From an uncultured Muribaculaceae bacterium (GTDB lineage Bacteria; Bacteroidota; Bacteroidia; Bacteroidales; Muribaculaceae), in contig CAJTRS010000003.1 in assembly GCA_910578805.1 (NCBI GenBank), positions 1 through 38,948 of the forward strand: a DNA stretch of 38,948 nucleotides. Reading direction: 5' to 3'. The notes below the pieces were generated by a model. The model was not told the DNA's origin. It did no database searches and saw only the letters and a program-made list of their open reading frames with translations. Shown here in pieces: positions 35,001 through 38,948 of the stretch. Positions within the stretch are counted from its first letter, which is position 1, and every line of letters starts with the position of its first letter. The translations under genes and the position numbers were made by a program.

Positions 35001-35321
35001 CTGCCCATCTATGCCACTGACGGCACCCACCGGTTCCTAACCGAAAACGGCATACCCTCCACCCACGTTTACTGGCCTGACAATGCCGGTATGCAACCGC
35101 AGGCTCTCAGCCTGTTGCATGACCGTGAGGTGGACCTGGTGGTCAACATACCCAAGAACCTGACACCCACCGAACTCGGCAACGGCCACAAGATTCGCCG
35201 TGCCGCCATTGACCTCAACATATCGCTGATCACAAACGCGCGTCTGGCATCGGCCTTTATCAGGGCATTTACCTCGCTGACAGTCGATGACATAGAGATA
35301 TTGCCGTGGGACGAGTATTGA
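32085..35321 (+). CDS. carB: Carbamoyl-phosphate synthase large subunit
   Basis: Makes carbamoyl phosphate from bicarbonate, ammonia and two ATP. The 1078-residue chain is of full family length with two homologous halves. The first starts KKVLLLGSGALKIGEAGEFD and has an ATP-grasp domain with YPVIVRAAYALGGLGSGF. The second starts SVVVLGSGAYRIGSSVEFDW with its own ATP-grasp (FPVLVRPSYVLSGAAMNV). The C-terminal methylglyoxal-synthase-like regulatory domain (LLSTGSAKQKADMLEAAHML) binds allosteric effectors. The prmC gene follows after 16 bases without a terminator. Confidence 0.98.
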   Translation: MINNNIDKSIKKVLLLGSGALKIGEAGEFDYSGSQALKAMKEEGIATVLINPNIATVQTSEGFADKIYFLPVTPFFVEKVIERERPDGILLAFGGQTALNCGVALYESGVLDRYGVKVLGTPVRAIMDTEDRELFVRKLDEIGVKTIKSHAVASTGDAARAAATLGYPVIVRAAYALGGLGSGFCDNEEELRTLTEKALSFSPQVLVEKSLKGWKEVEYEVVRDRFDNCITVCNMENFDPLGIHTGESIVVAPSQTLSNEDYHYLRKLAIKIIRHIGIVGECNVQYAFDPESMDYRVIEVNARLSRSSALASKATGYPLAFVAAKLGLGYGLFDLKNSVTKETSAFFEPALDYIVCKIPRWDLGKFHGVRREIGSSMKSVGEVMAIGRTFEEAIQKGLRMIGQGMHGFVGNRAGYTENLDQALAEPTDKRIFAIAEALHRGYTIERIHQLTKIDRWFLHRLHKIYATNSLLSGYDSLPQIPATLLRTAKQQGFSDFQISRAVLKDTMIDAESATLTLRSIRKKLCITPVVKQIDTLAAEYPAMTNYLYLTYNGTENDVRYLHDGRSVVVLGSGAYRIGSSVEFDWCSVNALRTVKNEGWRSVMINYNPETVSTDYDMCDRLYFDELTFERVMDILDLEQPHGTILSVGGQIPNNLATRLDREGVNILGTSAHDIDNAEDRNKFSAMLDRLGIDQPRWRELTSFDDIDRFIDEVGFPVLVRPSYVLSGAAMNVCSNPDELQRFLRLAADVSKKHPVVVSEFIQNAKEIEMDAVAQEGEIKVYAISEHIEFAGVHSGDATIQFPPQKLYVETMRRIKKVGSQIAKALNISGPFNIQFLAKNNDIKVIECNLRASRSFPFVSKVLKINFIDLATKIMIGLKVDKPAKSEFDMDYVGIKASQFSFSRLQGADPVLGVDMSSTGEVGCIGTDTSEAILKSMLAVGLEIPHKGVLLSTGSAKQKADMLEAAHMLHRMGLPIYATDGTHRFLTENGIPSTHVYWPDNAGMQPQALSLLHDREVDLVVNIPKNLTPTELGNGHKIRRAAIDLNISLITNARLASAFIRAFTSLTVDDIEILPWDEY

Positions 35322-35337
35322 CACAGGATTCAAGAGT

Positions 35338-36195
35338 ATGACGTTACGTGAATGTTGCCGGACAACGGAGCAAAGACTCCGGGCCGTGTATGCCGAAAGT
35401 GAAGCCAAATGGCTCGTGCGCATCGCTTTCGAGCACATCAAGGGCTATTCGCAAGTGGATATGCTCATGAAAGCCGATGAGCCGGTAAGCGAATATATCA
35501 TCGAAAAAGTTAATGAGGTCACAGACCGGCTGCTGCGTCATGAGCCTGTCCAATACATATTCGGAGAAGCCCGCTTCTACGGTCTGAGACTGAAAGTCAA
35601 CAGTCATACGCTTATCCCTCGTCCCGAGACGGAGGAACTTATAGACATGATAGTCCGCGACGCCAATGACCGGAGCGACCTGCACGTAATGGACGCCTGC
35701 ACCGGCTCGGGGTGCATCGCCATAGCCCTTGCACGCAATCTGGTGTTCCCCGCCATTGACGCTTTCGACATCAGCTCTGAAGCCGTAAAAGTAGCTCAGG
35801 AGAATGCTTCGGCGCTAAAGACCCGCGTGAATTTCAGCACTGCCGATGCTCTCGCACTAACAGCCCCACCACGTCCGCTTTACGACATAATCGTGAGCAA
35901 TCCACCCTACATAGCCGATGGTGAACGCATGGACATGAGCCGCAATGTGCTTGACTACGAACCTCATATCGCCCTGTTTGTGCCCGACGATGATCCGTTG
36001 CGTTTTTACCGGGCCATCGCACATTACGCCATAGCGGCTCTCAATCACGGCGGACGATTGTACTTTGAAATCAATCCCATCTATGCCACCGGACTCGCAA
36101 CCGAACTGACCGAGACAGGATTTGACAATGTGTGGCTATGGCCCGACATTCACGGCCGCACACGATTTGCCACCGCTACACGACCGGCACCATGA
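35338..36195 (+). CDS. prmC: Release-factor glutamine methyltransferase
   Basis: Methylates the glutamine of the GGQ motif in peptide-chain release factors, using S-adenosylmethionine. The 285 residues comprise the N-terminal helical domain (about 1-85) and a Rossmann methyltransferase domain with MDACTGSGCIAIALA (SAM binding) and the catalytic NPPY at 188-191 in VSNPPYIADGERMDM. LIPRPETEELID before the SAM motif is typical of PrmC. It ends with an ATGA overlap with recX. Confidence 0.95.
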   Translation: MTLRECCRTTEQRLRAVYAESEAKWLVRIAFEHIKGYSQVDMLMKADEPVSEYIIEKVNEVTDRLLRHEPVQYIFGEARFYGLRLKVNSHTLIPRPETEELIDMIVRDANDRSDLHVMDACTGSGCIAIALARNLVFPAIDAFDISSEAVKVAQENASALKTRVNFSTADALALTAPPRPLYDIIVSNPPYIADGERMDMSRNVLDYEPHIALFVPDDDPLRFYRAIAHYAIAALNHGGRLYFEINPIYATGLATELTETGFDNVWLWPDIHGRTRFATATRPAP

Positions 36196-36677
36196 AAAAA
36201 CCTGTGACCACGGCCAATGCCATCGAACGCCTCGAAGCCCTGTGTTGCCGTTCCGAGCAGTGCAGCGGCGACATGCGCCGCAAACTCCTCACATGGGGCA
36301 TAACCGGTAGCCGGGCCGACGATATCATCAACCGCCTGACAGAACACGGATTTGTCGATGACCGAAGATTTGCCTGCGCCTACGCACGCGATAAATACCG
36401 ATTCAACGGTTGGGGCCGCAACAAAATCATCACTGCGCTTATAGCCCGGCGCATACCTAAGTCACACATAGAAGAGGCTCTGGGCGAAATAGACACACGC
36501 CAATACGCCATGGCCGCATTAAAGGCGCTGAGCGGCAAACTAAAGACCATACCGTCCGATACACCCCTCCATGAGACCAGACAGAAACTCTACCGATTCG
36601 GGCTGCAACGGGGTTACGAATCTGTATTAATCACCCGGATCATCAACTCCCGGAAGCTATGGCTTACTACAGACTGA
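36192..36677 (+). CDS. recX: RecX-family regulator of RecA
   Basis: Small modulator that binds RecA filaments and limits their activity. The 161-residue product starts at the ATG overlapping the prmC stop (MKKPVTTANAIERLEALCCR). Its helical three-helix repeats are visible, with the conserved LTEHGFVDDRRFACAYARDKYRFNG... region near residues 50-75 (only part quoted as motif: GFVDDRRFA) followed by GRNKIITALIARRIP. An in-frame ATG at 36132 is rejected since it would lie inside prmC. RecA itself is not in this window. It overlaps the comF start by 19 bases. Confidence 0.9.
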   Translation: MKKPVTTANAIERLEALCCRSEQCSGDMRRKLLTWGITGSRADDIINRLTEHGFVDDRRFACAYARDKYRFNGWGRNKIITALIARRIPKSHIEEALGEIDTRQYAMAALKALSGKLKTIPSDTPLHETRQKLYRFGLQRGYESVLITRIINSRKLWLTTD

Positions 36678-37372
36678 TACGCCAGGCTATTGCCGACATA
36701 GGCGCCATGATCTTTCCGCGCCTGTGTGAGGTGTGCGGCACAGCTCTGACACAAGGCGAGGACGTGATGTGTACCGAATGCAGATACAACATGCCCCGAT
36801 GCCGCATTCACACCGACCCATTCAATATCATGCACCGGCGACTTGCCGGCCATACTCTCATCGACAAAGCCGCCGGATATTTCTACTATTACAGCGGCAA
36901 CAATTACACCCGGCTTATACTCTCGGCCAAATATCATGGCAGGCCACGCATAGTCAGGCATCTTGCACGTGAATTTGCCCGCGAACTCTCCGCTGATGAT
37001 TTTTTCAGCGGGATAGACATGATAATACCCGTACCGCTTCATCGATCAAAACTGCGCCGCCGAGGCTACAACCAGAGTCAGCATATAGCGCAGGGGCTGA
37101 GCGAAGTGTCCGGAGTGCCTGTGGCCGACAACATATCAGCCTCACGCGCCCACGGCACACAGACACGCCGCAACGCCTACCTCCGCTGGCTCAACGCCAA
37201 GGACTCCTACTCAGTGGTCCGACCCGAAAATCTCAACGGCCGGCATGTCCTAATTGTCGATGATGTGATCACAACCGGAGCCACACTGCTCGCATGCTGC
37301 GAGGCCGTGCACTCCGCTGCTCCCGACGCCACAGTCTCCGTGCTCACTCTCGCCGTGACCCAACTGCGCTGA
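36659..37372 (+). CDS. comF: ComF-family phosphoribosyltransferase-like protein
   Basis: Homologue of ComF, which in naturally competent bacteria helps take single-stranded DNA into the cytoplasm. The 237-residue protein has an N-terminal four-cysteine zinc ribbon (C23, C26, C38, C41 in LCEVCG and MCTEC) and a C-terminal phosphoribosyltransferase fold with IIPVPLHRSKLRRRGYNQS and the PRPP loop VLIVDDVITTGATL. The start at 36659 lies inside recX, an overlap of 19 bases that suggests translational coupling. No other competence genes are nearby, so competence cannot be concluded. It is the last gene of the carA run and converges on the ABC-F gene 30 bases away. Confidence 0.93.
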   Translation: MAYYRLIRQAIADIGAMIFPRLCEVCGTALTQGEDVMCTECRYNMPRCRIHTDPFNIMHRRLAGHTLIDKAAGYFYYYSGNNYTRLILSAKYHGRPRIVRHLAREFARELSADDFFSGIDMIIPVPLHRSKLRRRGYNQSQHIAQGLSEVSGVPVADNISASRAHGTQTRRNAYLRWLNAKDSYSVVRPENLNGRHVLIVDDVITTGATLLACCEAVHSAAPDATVSVLTLAVTQLR

Positions 37373-37402
37373 CTCCTGACGGATCACTGAACCCCGACAA
37401 AT

Positions 37403-38948
37403 CTATTTTACAATACTCACCACCCTTTCTATTCCGACATCTTCAACAAACTGCTCATCGTGACTGACCACAAGCAGCGTCCCCTTAAAACTCTTCAATG
37501 TGTCCGACAATATATCCATGCTTGACACATCGATATTATTGGTCGGCTCATCTGCGATAATCATATCAGGGGCGTTTTCGCAAACCGACAAACGGCATAA
37601 AGCCAATCTCATTCTCTCCCCACCGCTTAGACTTCCACACATCTTGTCCCATGTATAGGCAGCAAACAGGAAGCGGTTCAACAGCATCTTCAGTTCATGC
37701 TCAGGTTTTCGGACATTACATGCTTCCAACTGACCATATACCGTCAATCCATCGTCAAGACATGAATATTCCTGGTCAAGGTATAGAATATTGAGCGGTG
37801 CGCTCCGCAACACTTCGCCACCCATCGGGTGCAATATTCCGGCTATAATCTTGAGCAGAGTGCTTTTGCCGCAACCATTATCGCCCTTAAGCCATATACG
37901 CTCACCGCTGTATATGGATAGGTTCAGAGGAAACTGCTGCCATAGGGCGCTCCGATCCGGATACGTAAAAATCACATTTCTGACTTCGACCAACCTCTTG
38001 TTGCCGGGTGAAACAGAACTGCCGATATTGATTTTCAACGTTGTATTTTCGGAAATGGACGCCTGGATTTCACGCATTTTCCGATTAATAGTCTGTAGTC
38101 TCTCTTGTTGCACCTTGTTCAGACGGGCTGTCGATGATTCCGACTTGTCACGCAAATTTCCCATAGCAATACGGGCCACGCATTTTTTTGCGCTCTGTTT
38201 CTCTCCTCTCGAAGCGTGTTTCTGTTGCCGCTCCATCGTTTTTTGTGCAGACTTTTCAGCCTTTGCCAGTTCTTTCCGCTGATCTTTCAAATGCGCCATA
38301 TCAGCAGCCTTTTTTGCCGAAGCAACGTCCTTATATTCCCTATAACTCATCGGGTAAAATTGCACTCCCGCAGCAGACATCTCATAGATAGCCGGCAACA
38401 TATTCAATAAAGTCCGGTCATGGCTTACGATTATGACGGTGCGGTTTGTACGGCGGATAAAATCGTACAGCAATTCCCGGCCTTTTGTATCTAAATGGTT
38501 GGTTGGCTCGTCCATCAACACGATCTCCGGATTATAAATATCCAACCCTGCCAAAAACACCTTTGTTTTCTCGCCACCGCTAAGTGCACCCATAGGCATA
38601 TCGGAAGTTATATAATCGATATGCCACCGGGTAAAAGCCTCCGACATACGTTCCTGAAGAGTCCAGTCTTCGTCAATAAGCGCAAAGTCTTTCTCTGTGC
38701 CGCGACCGTCGAAAATAGCCGACAACGCGTTTATCTTATCAGCTATTCCTAAAGTTTCTGCGACAGTCATGTCATTGAATTGTCCGAAATGTTGCGGTAC
38801 CATGTAAGGGATATGGTTATATGACACTTTACCCGAGGCAGGAGGTATCTGCCCTCTTATTATTTTCAAAAGAGTGGATTTACCTACTCCATTATTTCCT
38901 ACAATGGCACATTTTTCTCCGGAGGGCACGGAGAAACTTATGTTTTGG
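37403..38948 (-). CDS. ABC-F family ATPase (5' end beyond window)
   Basis: Soluble twin ATPase without membrane domains, of the class that works on the ribosome as translation factor or antibiotic-protection protein. The frame stays open past the GTG at 38929 to the window edge (QNISFSVPSGEKCAIVG), so the true start is outside. Both cassettes are complete at their motifs: Walker A GNNGVGKS and GDNGCGKS, signatures LSGGEKTK and LSGGERMR, Walker B LMDEPTNHLD and IADEPTNNID, and H-loops in VSHDR and VSHDE. Between them lies a charged coiled-coil linker (around KDQRKELAKAEKSAQKTMER), the part that reaches the ribosome. Three lines counted by hand have 24, 29 and 29 G+C of 60, lower than carB (31 and 37), which hints at recent acquisition. 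Whether it gives drug resistance cannot be told. Confidence 0.92.
   Translation of the reverse strand, partial: QNISFSVPSGEKCAIVGNNGVGKSTLLKIIRGQIPPASGKVSYNHIPYMVPQHFGQFNDMTVAETLGIADKINALSAIFDGRGTEKDFALIDEDWTLQERMSEAFTRWHIDYITSDMPMGALSGGEKTKVFLAGLDIYNPEIVLMDEPTNHLDTKGRELLYDFIRRTNRTVIIVSHDRTLLNMLPAIYEMSAAGVQFYPMSYREYKDVASAKKAADMAHLKDQRKELAKAEKSAQKTMERQQKHASRGEKQSAKKCVARIAMGNLRDKSESSTARLNKVQQERLQTINRKMREIQASISENTTLKINIGSSVSPGNKRLVEVRNVIFTYPDRSALWQQFPLNLSIYSGERIWLKGDNGCGKSTLLKIIAGILHPMGGEVLRSAPLNILYLDQEYSCLDDGLTVYGQLEACNVRKPEHELKMLLNRFLFAAYTWDKMCGSLSGGERMRLALCRLSVCENAPDMIIADEPTNNIDVSSMDILSDTLKSFKGTLLVVSHDEQFVEDVGIERVVSIVK

Noticed and set aside
1..38948. CRISPR arrays, rRNA and tRNA genes.
   Set aside because: No regularly spaced repeats, no rRNA-like stretches and no cloverleaf sequence were recognised in the intergenic gaps, which are nearly all short.

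Overview
The window looks like a chromosomal stretch of a gut-type Bacteroidales bacterium, most likely in or near Muribaculaceae. This placement is inferred from gene content and promoter style, not from a database. Start codons lack Shine-Dalgarno sequences. Many genes are preceded by the Bacteroidetes -7 box TAnnTTTG, often with a TTTG-like -33 element 19-20 bases upstream. There is a TonB-dependent receptor with a carboxypeptidase-regulatory-like N-terminus, a lipoprotein partner, and a secreted protein ending in what looks like a type IX secretion sorting domain. Most genes are core metabolism or translation genes, about 55-60% G+C in lines counted by hand.

Layout. Positions 1-1899 (+) hold the 3' part of the cysteine desulfurase sufS and a ThiF/MoeB-like protein that has lost its usual cysteines. 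A maltose/galactoside-type O-acetyltransferase (1909-2499, -) converges on them. Pyruvate:ferredoxin oxidoreductase (2710-6279, +) has its own promoter and terminator. A run on the minus strand follows: L-serine dehydratase (6411-7616), a membrane-anchored SurA/PpiD-like protein (7733-9817), metK (9951-11276) with a structured leader, an OB-fold lipoprotein (11613-13691) with its TonB-dependent receptor (13721-16441), then a WalJ-like metallo-hydrolase (16712-17782) and an RsmI-like methylase (17788-18513). Plus-strand genes resume with a secreted endonuclease I (18712-21132), pheT (21179-23644) and a YebC-family protein (23700-24422).

From 24569 to 30906 lies a tightly coupled five-gene operon: a DegT aminotransferase, an ATP-grasp ligase, an opine-type dehydrogenase, a 619-residue cobalamin-binding mutase-like protein and a family 2 glycosyltransferase. 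It is A+T-richer than both flanks, has its own promoter directly behind the yebC terminator, and is followed at once by the carA promoter. I read it as an inserted cassette that makes an unusual amino-acid or opine-like group and may attach it to a glycan. I know of no described pathway with this set, and it is the best candidate for a new system here. After it come carA-carB-prmC-recX-comF (31009-37372, +), and then the 3' part of an ABC-F ATPase on the minus strand, which runs off the window end.

The second point of interest is the metK leader (about 11301-11430, -). It contains an intrinsic-terminator hairpin and an upstream segment that can form a 10-bp helix with the terminator's left arm. 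That is the classic mutually exclusive layout of a transcription attenuator or riboswitch. The TonB receptor, OB-fold lipoprotein and nearby secreted nuclease also suggest scavenging of extracellular nucleic acid, although the nuclease is on the other strand.
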